NCBI RefSeq assembly: GCF_000718325.1
Contig: NZ_JOFV01000016.1
Location: 14,348-78,347, forward strand
Source of the DNA: Oerskovia turbata
GTDB lineage: Bacteria > Actinomycetota > Actinomycetes > Actinomycetales > Cellulomonadaceae
DNA: 64,000 bases
Reading direction: 5' to 3'
Of this stretch, positions 18,516 to 31,200 are shown one piece after another. The notes beneath the pieces were generated by a model, which ran no database searches, was not told the DNA's origin, and saw only the letters and a list, made by a program, of their open reading frames with translations. Position 1 is the first letter of the stretch. The number at the start of each line of letters is the position of its first letter. A program made the translations under genes and the position numbers.

Positions 18516-19688
18516 TCAGGTGGTCGTGACGAGCAGCGGGACCTGCATCTCGGTGCGCGTCAGCGACCCGTGGACGCCGACGAGCTGGAGGGAGGCCGCG
18601 GTCTGTGTGCGGGAGTCGACGACGGTGGCACGACCACGCATCGCGACGACGACGTCCCCGATCGCGGGGAGCACGTGGTCCGCGACCGGGCCGAACCAGC
18701 CCGCCGCGACCGCGTCCTCGCGCAGCGCCACGATCGCGTCGTCCCCCAGGACCGACGACCAGCGTGCCGCGACCGCCGGGGCCTGGTCCGGGCGGGCGTA
18801 GACGTGCACCGCACGGGGCTCGCCGCCCACGAGGGCGACACCGCGCCCCAGCTCGGGGGTCTGCGCGACGTCCCAACGCTTCGAGCGGTCGACGTCGACC
18901 ATGCCGTGGTCGGCCGTCACGACCAGCAGCGTGCCGTTCGGCAGCGACCGGGCGAGACGCCCGAGCTCGCGGTCGAGGTCCGACAGCGCGTCGCCCCACT
19001 GCCGCGAACGCCAGCCGTGGTGGTGACCGGCCTTGTCGACGTCACCCCAGTAGAGGTAGACGAGCCCGGGGGCGGTGAGCTCGAACGCCACGGTGTCGAC
19101 ACGGTCCGCGATGGACTCGGCCGCGAGGTAGCGTGCGCCGCGCAGCGCAGCAACGGTCATGCCCGAGCCCGCGAACCGGGCGGGACCGACCGAGGAGACC
19201 TCGACCCCGGCCTCGGCCAGGCGCTCGAGCACGGGTGGTTCCTGCTGCAGGTCGCGCGGGTCGGCGGCGCCGTCCCACGAGACCATGTTCGCGAGCCGAC
19301 CGGAGACGGTGTCGCGCTGGGTGTACCCGAGCATGCCGGTGCGACCGGGAGACGTCCCCGTCCCGAACGTGCCGATCGCTGCGGCGGTCGTGCTGGGGAA
19401 GCTCGACGTGAGGACGCGTGAGGTGCCGAGCAGCGACCGCAGGAACGGCGCGTGGCCTGCCCGCTCGGTGAGGTTCGCGTGGCCCAGGCCGTCGACGAGC
19501 ACGACGCACACCCGGTCGGCGGCCGGCAGGCCGAGGTCTGCGCGAGCCTGGAGGGAGCCCGTGCCCGTCGAGGTCGTGAGGTCGAGCCCCAGGGCGCCCG
19601 CCGCCCCGGGCAGGACCGAGCTCAGGGCGAGCCCGTCGTAGCGCGGGGCGAGCAGCCCGTCGGGGAGGACCTCGGGCAGGACCGTCAC
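18516..19688 (-). CDS. alkaline phosphatase-superfamily nucleotide pyrophosphatase/phosphodiesterase
   Basis: A 390-residue metal-dependent hydrolase of the PF01663 type. The metal and nucleophile sites are visible: VVLVDGLGHANL, the nucleophile region SSFPSTTAAAIGTFGTG, GDVDKAGHHHGW and VTADHGMVDV. There is no signal peptide, so it is probably cytoplasmic. The substrate is not evident; family members cleave nucleotide pyrophosphates, phosphodiesters or phosphonoacetate. The GTG start overlaps the DUF5998 stop by four bases (GTGA), so the two are translationally coupled. It precedes tdk on the same strand. Confidence 0.85.
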   Translation of the reverse strand: MTVLPEVLPDGLLAPRYDGLALSSVLPGAAGALGLDLTTSTGTGSLQARADLGLPAADRVCVVLVDGLGHANLTERAGHAPFLRSLLGTSRVLTSSFPSTTAAAIGTFGTGTSPGRTGMLGYTQRDTVSGRLANMVSWDGAADPRDLQQEPPVLERLAEAGVEVSSVGPARFAGSGMTVAALRGARYLAAESIADRVDTVAFELTAPGLVYLYWGDVDKAGHHHGWRSRQWGDALSDLDRELGRLARSLPNGTLLVVTADHGMVDVDRSKRWDVAQTPELGRGVALVGGEPRAVHVYARPDQAPAVAARWSSVLGDDAIVALREDAVAAGWFGPVADHVLPAIGDVVVAMRGRATVVDSRTQTAASLQLVGVHGSLTRTEMQVPLLVTTT

Positions 19689-20284
19689 CGGCTCGCCGGG
19701 CCCACGCCGTGGGCCGTCGCGGTCGACAGGGCCTTGGCGAACGCGAGGGCGTTGCGCACCGCGTCGCGCCCTTCCGCCTCGGCGCTCACGCGCACCACGA
19801 TGTCGTCGGGCGTGATCTGTCCCGTCAGGCCGTGGTCCGCCTCGCACCCCGGGTCCGGGCACTGCGCCGGCTCGAGGTCCACGCGGGACACGGCCCCCCA
19901 GCCGATCGCGAGCGTCACCTCGATGGGCGGCGTGCCGCGGCGGTGCTTCTCCGGGTCGACGACCACGTGCGACAACGAGACCGAGCGCAGCTCGGAGATC
20001 GGCACCGACTCGGTCGTCGCCGCGGCCGACGCGGACGGGTTCTCGCTGTCCGCGGGGTGGTCGTCGACGTGCGCGGTGATCAGGCGGGTCGGCGTGAGCA
20101 CCAGGACCGTCAGGTGGCGGCGCACCTCGACGTCGAACGTCGTCTCGACGTACACGAGGTGGGACACGAGGTCCTCCCCGGCGATGGCGACGTCGAGAAC
20201 GTCCTGCACGAGCTCCGGGTAGTAGCCCGCACGGCGCAGCTGGGAGGTCAGGTCGGTCCGGGAGGGGGATTCAGCAGATGGCAC
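19685..20284 (-). CDS. DUF5998 protein
   Basis: A 199-residue soluble protein of an actinobacterial family (DUF5998), function unknown. It starts RTDLTSQLRRAGYYPELVQDVL and continues with a beta-rich core (HLTVLVLTPTRLITAHVDD, SELRSVSLSHVVV), resembling PH-like domains, with an isolated CPDPGCEADHG segment that could hold a metal. The GTG at 20284 matches the start of the conserved part. It overlaps the downstream phosphodiesterase gene by four bases and lies 61 bp after the GNAT/acyl-CoA-synthetase gene. Confidence 0.78.
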   Translation of the reverse strand: MPSAESPSRTDLTSQLRRAGYYPELVQDVLDVAIAGEDLVSHLVYVETTFDVEVRRHLTVLVLTPTRLITAHVDDHPADSENPSASAAATTESVPISELRSVSLSHVVVDPEKHRRGTPPIEVTLAIGWGAVSRVDLEPAQCPDPGCEADHGLTGQITPDDIVVRVSAEAEGRDAVRNALAFAKALSTATAHGVGPASR

Positions 20285-20345
20285 CCGCGCATTCTCCCAC
20301 CGCACGGTGCGGCGAGGCCACCCCGCCCGCGCGCCTGTGGACGGC

Positions 20346-23219
20346 TCAGCCCGGGAGCGCGCGTCGCAGGGTGTCCGCCCGCTGTGCGCCCGCCACCTGG
20401 ACCCGTGCCCCGAGCACGGCCGCGCCGTGCTCGGCGACCACGACCGGGTAGAGCTCGACGCTGCGCAGCTCGGGCACCTCGTCGGCCATGAGCGACATGC
20501 GAGCGAGCAGGTCCTCGAGCGCCGCGGTGTCCGCCACGGGCGCACCCATGTAGCCGAACAGGCGCGGCGCTGCCCGGATCGAGCGCACCATCGTGGCGAC
20601 GTCGACGTCGGTGAGCGGGGGCACGCCGTAGCTCACGTCACCCAGGAGGTCGACGGCGTCGCCCGCGAGGCCGAACGAGACGACCGGGCCGAAGAGCTGG
20701 TCCTCGGTCGAGCGCACGACGCACGCGACGCCCGCGTCGGCCATGCGCTGGACCTCGAAGGGTGCGGGGCCCGAGGGGCGGTCGTCCGCAGGGTCAGGGC
20801 CGGCGGTGTCGGGCGCCCCCGGCGTGGCGCGTCGCGGGCTCTCTGCGGGCAGCACGGCCGCGAGCGAGGCGCGCATCTGCGCGACGTCGGCGCGCAGCTC
20901 GTCCTCGTCGCCGATGTCGAGGCGCACGCCACCCAGGTCCGCCCGGTGGCGGAGCGACTCCGCCGTGCTCTTGAGCGCGACGGGCCAGCCGATCTGGTGC
21001 GCCGCGGCCACGGCCTCGTCGGCCGTGCGGACGCGGCGCGAGGGCCACAGCTCGATACCGTACGCCGCGAGGAGCCCGGCCGTGGTCTGCGCGTCGAGGT
21101 CCACCACCGAGTCGCCCGCCAGGGCCCCTTCGACGATCGCGCGGGCTCGGTCGGAGTCGACGCCCTCTGGACGGGCGACCGTGCCGTGGTCGGCGTCGCG
21201 CCAGCGCGCGTACCCGACGACCGCGCCGACCGCCGCGACGGCGTCCTCGGGCGTCGAGTAGGCGGGCACGTGCAGGCGGGGGCCGTCGGGGTCGGCGGGG
21301 TTCGGTGCGCTGAGCTCGGCGGCGAGGCCGTGGAGCCCGAGGACGCTCGCGACCGTGGTGCGTCCGCTCGCCGCGGCGGCCCGGGCGACGGCCCGCGAGA
21401 CGGTGCCGACGCGGGGTCGGACGGTGGGGACGTGCACCGCGACGACGACGTCACACGCGTCCGGGGCGTAGAGCGCGGCGACCGCGCTCTCGATCCGCTC
21501 GTCGTCGGCGTCCTCGGGCAGGAAGGTCGAGCAGTCGGAGACCACGAGCCCCGCCGAGACCACGGCCTCCGCGACGAGCGCGGTCAGCGCGGCCGACGAC
21601 GTGAGGATCCCGATGCGCCGCCCGGGCGGCAGCGGCTGGTGCGCGAGGAGCTGGGCGATGTCGACGAGGTGGTGGGTGTTCTCTGCGTGGATCACCCCGG
21701 ACTGGCGCAGCATCTCGTCGAGCGTGCGGCGCGGGGCGCGCGTCGAGCGGACCGCGTGGCCCGGCGGCACGACCTGCCCCGAGCGTCCCGCGGTCACGAC
21801 GACGACCGGCTTGACCGAGGCCAGCCGTCGGGCGATGCGGGAGAACTTGCGCGGGTTCCCGATCGACTCGAGGTACAGGCACACGACCGACGTCTCGGGG
21901 TCGTCCTGCCAGAACTGCATGAGGTCGTTGCCCGAGACGTCGGCGCGGTGCCCCGCCGACACGAACGAGGAGATGCCGATCCCGCGGCGCAGGGCCGTCG
22001 CCAGGAGGGTCACGGCCGTGGGTGCCGACTGGCAGAAGATCCCGATGCTGCCCGCGACCGGCTCGACCTCGGCGAGGCTCGCGTTGAGCCGGTGCCCGGC
22101 GTGCGTCGTCAGGAGCCCGTACGTCGCGGGGCCGACCACGCGCATGCCCGCGGTGTGAGCGGTGCGCAGGAGGTCGCGCTGGAGCGCGAGCCCGGCGGGC
22201 CCCGTCTCGGCGAAGCCCGCGGAGAGCACGACGACGGCGCGCGCGCCGAGGCGTTCGAGCTCGGCCGTCGCGGCGATCGCCTCGCGCGGGGGCAGCGCCA
22301 GCAGCGCGAGGTCCACGGGCCCGGGGACGTCCGCGATGCGGTCCCGGAAGCGGACCGGGGGCGCGGCATCGCCGTCGTCGGGCTCCTCGACCAGCTCCTC
22401 GGGCGGGGCGGTGAGCCCGGGGCCACCGGGCGCGGCGAGGCCGACGACCTCGAACGTCCCGTCGCCCGGGTCGCGGAGCGCGCCCGCGAGCACGCGCTCG
22501 GCCAGGAGCCGCTCCGCGGTGCCGGGCGCCGCCGTCGGGCCGGGACCCACGAGCAGGACCCGGCGCGCCGTGAGCAGGCCGTGCATGGACCGCGCCTCGG
22601 CGCGGTGCTCACGGTCCGCCATGACCTCGCGCGAGCGGTCCGTCGGGTCGAGGTCGACGCTCACCGCGACGATCCCGTCGTCGACGTGCTGGCTCACGAC
22701 GTAGCCGGCCTCCTGGAAGACCGCGAGCATCTTGCCGTTCTGCGGCAGCACCTCGGCGCTGAACCTGCGCACGCCACGCTCGCGGGCAGCGGCCGCCAGG
22801 TGCTCCAGCAGCACCGACCCGAGGCCGCGGCCCTGCTCGGCGTCGGCGATGTTGAACGCGACCTCGGCCTCGTGGGGCGCGACCTTGTCGAAGCGCGCGA
22901 CGCCGATGATGTCCTCGCGCAGACCCTCCCCCACACGCTTGACCGCGACCAGGGCCACGCGCTCGGAGTGGTCGACGACCGTGAAGCGCTCGAGGTCCCG
23001 GTCCGAGAGCCGCTCGATGTTCGCGAAGAAGCGCAGGTACGTCGAGCGCTCGCTCTGGCCCATGTGGAAGCGCTGGAGCGCCGCGGCGTCGGAGGGCCGG
23101 ATCGGACGCACGTGCGTCGTCGTACCGTCGCGCAGCACGACGTCTGCCTCCCACTCGACCGGGTACTGGTCCGGCTGCGGCGCCGGGTCAGGGTCCGCCG
23201 GGACGTCGTGTCCGTTCAC
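20346..23219 (-). CDS. GNAT acetyltransferase fused to ADP-forming acyl-CoA synthetase-like domains
   Basis: A 957-residue protein-acyltransferase candidate. Residues about 40-200 are a GNAT domain ([34 protein letters not shown]). Residues about 235-700 resemble the CoA-binding and ligase parts of NDP-forming acetyl-CoA synthetase ([31 protein letters not shown]). Residues about 715-957 resemble the ATP-grasp subunit ([36 protein letters not shown]). Similar proteins (Pat, YfiQ/Pka) acetylate lysines of acetyl-CoA synthetase. The SHTG phospho-histidine motif of active synthetases is not seen at the expected place, so the ligase half may be a sensor. TAGCCT lies seven bases before the GTG start. 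Confidence 0.85.
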   Translation of the reverse strand: MNGHDVPADPDPAPQPDQYPVEWEADVVLRDGTTTHVRPIRPSDAAALQRFHMGQSERSTYLRFFANIERLSDRDLERFTVVDHSERVALVAVKRVGEGLREDIIGVARFDKVAPHEAEVAFNIADAEQGRGLGSVLLEHLAAAARERGVRRFSAEVLPQNGKMLAVFQEAGYVVSQHVDDGIVAVSVDLDPTDRSREVMADREHRAEARSMHGLLTARRVLLVGPGPTAAPGTAERLLAERVLAGALRDPGDGTFEVVGLAAPGGPGLTAPPEELVEEPDDGDAAPPVRFRDRIADVPGPVDLALLALPPREAIAATAELERLGARAVVVLSAGFAETGPAGLALQRDLLRTAHTAGMRVVGPATYGLLTTHAGHRLNASLAEVEPVAGSIGIFCQSAPTAVTLLATALRRGIGISSFVSAGHRADVSGNDLMQFWQDDPETSVVCLYLESIGNPRKFSRIARRLASVKPVVVVTAGRSGQVVPPGHAVRSTRAPRRTLDEMLRQSGVIHAENTHHLVDIAQLLAHQPLPPGRRIGILTSSAALTALVAEAVVSAGLVVSDCSTFLPEDADDERIESAVAALYAPDACDVVVAVHVPTVRPRVGTVSRAVARAAAASGRTTVASVLGLHGLAAELSAPNPADPDGPRLHVPAYSTPEDAVAAVGAVVGYARWRDADHGTVARPEGVDSDRARAIVEGALAGDSVVDLDAQTTAGLLAAYGIELWPSRRVRTADEAVAAAHQIGWPVALKSTAESLRHRADLGGVRLDIGDEDELRADVAQMRASLAAVLPAESPRRATPGAPDTAGPDPADDRPSGPAPFEVQRMADAGVACVVRSTEDQLFGPVVSFGLAGDAVDLLGDVSYGVPPLTDVDVATMVRSIRAAPRLFGYMGAPVADTAALEDLLARMSLMADEVPELRSVELYPVVVAEHGAAVLGARVQVAGAQRADTLRRALPG

Positions 23220-23424
23220 CCGCCCTAGGCTACTGGTCGGAGCGACGCTGGTCAGCGGCGCGCCCGGCACGCGGGAGAATGAGGGCCCGGATGTCGGTGG
23301 GCCGCGCTACCGTTCGCCGACGAGCACTGGTGCCCGGCCGTCCGGCCCGCCGCCCGCAACGCAGACCGCACTGCCGACCGCACCGAAGCCCCCGACCCAT
23401 CGACCCGCAGGAGCCCGACGACCC

Positions 23425-25908
<2,484 letters not shown>

Positions 25909-26034
25909 GCCCTGGGGCAGCAAGCCCGCGTCGAGGTCTGCAGCGGTCGCGTTCGGCGGCCGGGGCGGGTCGGCGGGCCCGAGCGGGGGCGGGGTCGGCG
26001 GCCGGGCCGCGGTCGGGCGAGTGGTGTCTCGAGG

Positions 26035-26056
26035 ACCTCCAACAATTGTTGGTGGT
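26035..26056. promoter_or_regulatory. operator-like palindrome in a convergent gap
   Basis: CCAACAATTGTTGG (26039-26052) is a perfect 14-bp palindrome. One mismatched pair further out, the symmetry continues with ACC on the left and GGT on the right. It looks like a dimeric transcription-factor site. It lies between the ends of parC (+) and the lysoplasmalogenase gene (-), where no promoter is expected. Nothing else gene-like is seen in the 278-bp gap apart from a 15-bp duplication. Confidence 0.5.
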
Positions 26057-26151
26057 ACTCGACGCACCCCCTCCCGCTCCCCCGACCATGCCGACCCACC
26101 GGCCGTCCTGCCCCTCCGAGCCGTGCAGCCGTCCTGCAGCCGGGCTGGGCG

Positions 26152-26181
26152 CGACCGTGCCGGGCACGACCGTGCCGGGCC
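26152..26181. repeat. 15-bp tandem duplication
   Basis: CGACCGTGCCGGGCA at 26152-26166 is followed directly by CGACCGTGCCGGGCC at 26167-26181, just before the 3' end of the lysoplasmalogenase gene. Confidence 0.8.
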
Positions 26182-26186
26182 CACGA

Positions 26187-26975
26187 TCAGGCCGACGGCG
26201 CGGCCCGGCCCCCGTCCGAAGGGGCCGACGACGTCCCGGAGAGGTCAGCCTGCGCACCGTCGCGCACGTCCCGGCGCAGGATCCCCACGACGAGCAGCGC
26301 CTGCCCCGCGAGGTACGTGAGCATGACCCAGAACCCGGACGACAGGGGGCCCGGCACCGCGAACCCCGGCACGAACGCCCCGAGCGCGATGAGCGCGTCC
26401 GAGACGAGGAAGATCGCACCGCCGACGCCCGCGACCCGGTTCACCCCGGTCGACAGCACCGCCATGACCGTCAGGCACACGCCGTAGACCATGACCGGGA
26501 CGAGCAGCGGACCGGCGTGCGGGGCGCACACCGCGACGAGGACGCCCAGCGCGAGCCCGTACGGAACGAGCACCAGGGGGCGGCGCAGCAGGCTCTGTCC
26601 CCGGCAGGGCCAGAACGCGGCCGCGTACGCGAGCTGGGCGAGCAGGAAGAACCCGACCATGGTCAGGAAGGAGACGTCACCGCTCGACAGGTCCGGCGCG
26701 CTGTCACCGAGCCACGAGAAGCCCAGCGCGACGAGCGTCCAGCGCACGAGGAGCGTCCGGCGGCCGCCGGACGTCGCCACCCACACGACCAGCGCGAGCA
26801 GCGGCATGACGAACCACTGCGTGACCTCGGCGAGCTGCTCGGCCCCGGCCAGGTGCGCCCCGAGGTGCACCGCCGAGAGCACCAGGAACGCCGCGGCCGC
26901 GAGCGCCGCTGGGCGCCGCCGCAGGAAGGTGGACGGGACGGGGGCGTGCGAGACGCGCGAGATCGAGGCAACCAC
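26187..26975 (-). CDS. YhhN/TMEM86-family lysoplasmalogenase-like membrane protein
   Basis: A 262-residue protein with about eight hydrophobic segments typical of the YhhN family, whose animal members hydrolyse lysoplasmalogens. Family signatures include LGFSWLGDSAPDL in the middle, the GFFLLAQLAYAAAFW segment and FLVSDALIALGAF. The Asp residues in the WLGD and VSDA motifs correspond to the conserved polar residues of the family. The GTG start has AAGGGA six bases upstream. It lies downstream of the tandem GNAT gene on the same strand. Enzymatic activity in bacteria is inferred from the family only. Confidence 0.84.
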   Translation of the reverse strand: MVASISRVSHAPVPSTFLRRRPAALAAAAFLVLSAVHLGAHLAGAEQLAEVTQWFVMPLLALVVWVATSGGRRTLLVRWTLVALGFSWLGDSAPDLSSGDVSFLTMVGFFLLAQLAYAAAFWPCRGQSLLRRPLVLVPYGLALGVLVAVCAPHAGPLLVPVMVYGVCLTVMAVLSTGVNRVAGVGGAIFLVSDALIALGAFVPGFAVPGPLSSGFWVMLTYLAGQALLVVGILRRDVRDGAQADLSGTSSAPSDGGRAAPSA

Positions 26976-27066
26976 GGTGTTCCCTTTCGAGGCGAGGGAC
27001 ACCGGGTCACGGGTGTCCCAGCAGCGCGGCACCGTTGCCGCGCTGAGCTGGGAACACGGTAGAGCC

Positions 27067-28206
27067 TCAGAGCTCGATCGAGTACATCCGTGAGCCGTCG
27101 GTCTTCTCGTAGCCGAGGCTCGCGTAGAGCCCGTGGGCGCCGGACGGGTTCTCGGTGTCGACGTCGAGCTCGGCGAAGTCGACGCCGCTCGCCCGGTAGG
27201 CGGCCATGCCCGCGCTGAGCAGGGCGACCGCGATCTTGCGCCCACGGTAGGCGCGGCGCACGCCCAGGGTCTCGGTGTACCCGCTCGAGTAGCCCTGGAC
27301 CGGCCAGTCGTGCTCGTAGCGTCCCGACAGCAGGTACCCGGCCACGACCGGGCCGTCGCCCCTGCTCCCGGCGGGAGCGACGCCGTCGGGCAGGCTGCCC
27401 TCGACCGGCGACCCGTCCGCGGCTGCGGGTGAGACGTCCACGGCTGCGGGTGAGTCGTCCACGACGAGGACGCTCCACTCGGGGGCGAACATGCTGCGCC
27501 CGTGCACCCAGGACTCGGGCGTCGCGGGCTCGCTGCCCCAGTGGTCGCGGAACGCGTCGTTGTGCGCGAGGCGTGTGGCCTCGTCGAGCTCGGGCGACCA
27601 CGGCACGACGCGCAGCCCGTCGCCCAGCGTGACCTCCGGTACCGGGAGCGACAGGTCGCGCCGCAGGTTCGAGTAGAAGCGGTTCGCGGTGAAGCCCGCG
27701 GCCTCGAAGAGGCGGCACTCGAGTTCGTCGTCGTCCTGGGCGTAGCCCGCGATGCGCGCGGGCAGCTCCTTGCCCGAGGCCGCGAGGAGCTGGCGGGCGC
27801 GCCCCGTGGACCAGGCGATGACCTGACGGCCGACGCCCCGCCCCCGCCACTGCGGGTGCACGGCGCCCTGGACGAACGCGCGCACGACCGTCGTGTCCCC
27901 GGGTCGCGTGTCGACCGACGCGTACGCACGCGGCTCGCCGTCGGCGTCGATCCCGACCAGGGTGTCGCGGGGCAGGTCGCGCCAGTCTCCCTCGAAGATC
28001 TCCCCGGTCTCCTCGAGCGAGGTGCGGTACGGGTGCTTGTCGTGCTCCTCGACGGCCGCGATCAGGCCGAAGAGCGCCGGGGTGTCCTCGACCACCAGGG
28101 GCCGCCACGTCAGCCCCTCGACGTGCGGGACGGGCACGACGTCGGGCGCGGCGACGCGCTCGACGATCGGGGCGAGGGTCTGACGGACGGAGGGTGCTGA
28201 GCTCAT
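27067..28206 (-). CDS. tandem-domain GNAT acetyltransferase
   Basis: A 379-residue protein with two GNAT folds. The first spans residues about 30-170, with the acetyl-CoA loop QWRGRGVGRQVIAW; the second spans about 190-379, with RRAYRGRKIAVALLSAGMAA and a C-terminal NPSGAHGLYASLGYEKT. The layout resembles mycothiol synthase (MshD), but the length and loops differ and I do not assign that function. The linker between the domains contains a repeated SPAAVDVSPAAADGSP-like stretch. TAGCGT (plus-strand 28214-28219) lies seven bases before the ATG. It is divergent from metH with only 93 bp between. Confidence 0.82.
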   Translation of the reverse strand: MSSAPSVRQTLAPIVERVAAPDVVPVPHVEGLTWRPLVVEDTPALFGLIAAVEEHDKHPYRTSLEETGEIFEGDWRDLPRDTLVGIDADGEPRAYASVDTRPGDTTVVRAFVQGAVHPQWRGRGVGRQVIAWSTGRARQLLAASGKELPARIAGYAQDDDELECRLFEAAGFTANRFYSNLRRDLSLPVPEVTLGDGLRVVPWSPELDEATRLAHNDAFRDHWGSEPATPESWVHGRSMFAPEWSVLVVDDSPAAVDVSPAAADGSPVEGSLPDGVAPAGSRGDGPVVAGYLLSGRYEHDWPVQGYSSGYTETLGVRRAYRGRKIAVALLSAGMAAYRASGVDFAELDVDTENPSGAHGLYASLGYEKTDGSRMYSIEL

Positions 28207-28299
28207 GGGCACCACGCTAGGGTCGGACGCCGGACGCGGCACCCTGTTTTTTCCGGACAGCCCGACGGCGTGGAAGCCCCCGGCGTTACAGTTCCCCCC

Positions 28300-31200
28300 A
28301 TGTCCCACGACGCCGCCGACGCCCGTTCCGCCGCCTTCGCCGAGGCCCTGCGCACCCGCGTCGTCGTGGCCGACGGCGCGATGGGCACCATGATCCAGGA
28401 GCAGGACCCGAGCCTGGACGACTACCAGCAGCTCGAGGGCTGCAACGAGATCCTCAACGTCTCGCGGCCCGACATCATCGCGGCCGTGCACGACGCGTAC
28501 CTCGCGGTCGGCGTCGACTGCGTCGAGACCAACACGTTCGGCGCCAACTGGTCCAATCTGTCGGACTACGACATCGAGGACCGCATCCGCGAGCTCGCCG
28601 CGGCCGGTGCACGCATCGCCCGCGAGCGGGCCGACGCGTGGTCGACCCCCGAGCAGCCGCGGTGGGTCCTGGGCTCGATGGGCCCGGGGACCAAGCTCCC
28701 CAGCCTGGGGCACACGACGTACGCGAACCTGCGCGACACGTTCGCCGAGCAGGCCGCGGGACTGCTCGACGGCGGCGTCGACGCGATCCTCGTCGAGACG
28801 AGCCAGGACCTGCTCCAGGCCAAGGCCGCGGTCAACGGCTCGCGCGCCGCGATGCGCGACGTCGGGCGCTCGGTGCCGGTCATCGTGCAGGTCACGGTCG
28901 AGACCACGGGCACCATGCTCATGGGCTCCGAGATCGGTGCGGCCCTCACGACGCTCCAGTCGTTGGGCGTCGACGCGATCGGGCTGAACTGCGCGACGGG
29001 CCCGGCAGAGATGAGCGAGCACCTGCGCCACCTGGCCAAGCACGCCGAGATCCCCGTGACGTGCATGCCCAACGCCGGACTGCCCGTGCTCGGGGCGAAC
29101 GGAGCCTCGTACCCGCTGTCGCCCGCCGAGCTCGCGGCGGCACACACCCAGTTCGTCACCGAGTTCGGCCTGGGTCTCGTGGGTGGGTGCTGCGGCACGA
29201 CGCCCGAGCACCTGCGCCAGGTCGTCGAGGCAGTGCGCGCACGGCCAGTCGCCGCGCGCAGCCCCGAGCGTGAGAACGGCGTCGCGAGCCTGTACTCGCA
29301 CGTCGACTTCCACCAGGACTCGGCGTTCCTCGCGATCGGCGAGCGCACCAACGCCAACGGCTCCAAGGCGTTCCGCGACGCGATGCTCGCCGAGAACTGG
29401 GAGGAGTGCGTCCAGATCGCGCGCGCGCAGACGCGCGACGGCGCCCACCTGCTCGACGTCTGCATCGACTACGTGGGGCGCGACGGCGTCGCGGACGCCC
29501 GCGAAGTCGTCTCGCGTCTCGCGAGCGCGTCCACGCTCCCCCTCGTGATCGACTCGACCGAGCCGGCCGTCATCCAGGCGGGCCTCGAGCTCGTGGGCGG
29601 GCGCGCCGTCGTGAACTCGGTCAACTTCGAGGACGGCGACGGGCCCACGTCCCGCTTCGCGCGCATCATGCCGCTCGTCAAGGAGCACGGCGCCGCCGTG
29701 ATCGCCCTCACGATCGACGAGGAGGGGCAGGCGCGCACGGCGTCGAAGAAGGTCGAGATCGCGTCGCGGCTCATCGACACGCTCGTGGGCGACTGGGCTG
29801 TGCGCCTCGACGACATCGTCGTCGACACCCTCACGTTCCCCATCGCGACGGGCCAGGAGGAGACACGGCGCGACGCGATCGAGACCATCGAGGCGATCCG
29901 CGAGCTCGTCGCCCGCTACCCGGGCGTACACACCACGCTCGGCGTCTCCAACGTGTCGTTCGGCCTCAACCCGGCCGCACGCACCGTGCTCAACTCGGTG
30001 TTCCTGCACGAGGCCACGCGGGCCGGGCTCGACTCCGCGATCGTGCACGCCGCGAAGATCCTGCCGCTCGCCTCGATCCCCGACGACCAGCGCCAGGCCG
30101 CGCTCGACCTCGTGTGGGACAAGCGCGAGTACGACGCCGAGGGCAACCTCACGCACGACCCCCTGGCCCACCTGCTCGACCTCTTCTCCGGCGTCGACTC
30201 CGCGGCGCTCAAGGACGCGCGCGCCGCCGAGATGGCCGCGCTGCCCGTGGGCCCGCGCCTCGAGCGGCGCATCGTCGACGGCGAGCGCAAGGGCCTCGAG
30301 GCCGACGTCGACGAGGCGCTCGCCTCCGGCATCAAGGCGCTCGACATCGTCAACGACCACCTCCTGGAGGGCATGAAGGTCGTCGGCGAGCTGTTCGGCA
30401 AGGGCGAGATGCAGCTCCCGTTCGTGCTGCAGTCCGCCGAGGTCATGAAGACCGCGGTCGCGCTGCTCGAACCGCACATGGAACGCGTCGAGGGCCAGGA
30501 CTCCTCGAAGGGCACCATCGTCCTGGCGACGGTGCGCGGAGACGTCCACGACATCGGCAAGAACCTCGTCGACATCATCCTCACCAACAACGGGTACACG
30601 GTCGTCAACATCGGCATCAAGCAGTCCATCGGCGCCATGATCGACGCCGCCGAGGAGCACGACGCCGACGTGATCGGCATGTCGGGGCTCCTCGTGAAAT
30701 CGACCGTCGTCATGCGCGAGAACCTCGAAGAGCTCACCACCCGCGGCCTCGCCTCGCGCTGGCCGATCCTGCTCGGCGGCGCGGCCCTGACCCGCACCTA
30801 CGTCGAGGACGACCTCGCCGGCATCTTCCCGGGCGAGGTCCGCTACGCCCGCGACGCGTTCGAAGGCCTGCGACTCATGGAACCGCTCGTCCGCGTCGCG
30901 CGGGGAGAGGCGCGCGACGCCGTCGGGCTGCCGCCCCTCAAGAAGCGCCGCCACGCGACTGTGACCGTGACGCAGACCCCCGTGGAGGACCTGCCCGCCC
31001 GCTCCGACGTCGCCACGGACAACCCCGTGCCCACCCCGCCCTTCTGGGGCACGCGCATCGTCAAGGGCATCCAGCTCGCCGACTACGCCGCGTTCCTCGA
31101 CGAGCGCGCGACGTTCATGGGGCAGTGGGGGCTCAAGCCGGGGCGGTCGTCCGGTGCGGAAGGCACGGCCGGCGCGTCGTACGAGGAGCTCGTCGAGACC

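Noticed and set aside
20307..23424. A long plus-strand frame opposite the GNAT/acyl-CoA-synthetase gene running into parC
   Set aside because: No ribosome site, Arg/Gly/His-rich shadow composition, and the minus strand encodes clear GNAT and ATP-grasp motifs.
25909..26186. A small protein gene around the CCAACAATTGTTGG palindrome
   Set aside because: Open frames there have no ribosome site and read as Arg/Pro-rich shadow sequence on both strands.
27067..28206. Calling the tandem GNAT gene mycothiol synthase (mshD)
   Set aside because: Two GNAT domains fit, but length, linker and loops differ and no mycothiol gene is adjacent.
28207..28299. A cobalamin riboswitch upstream of metH
   Set aside because: Only 93 bp lie between the divergent starts, TACAGT lies seven bases before the ATG, and no B12-box-like element is seen.
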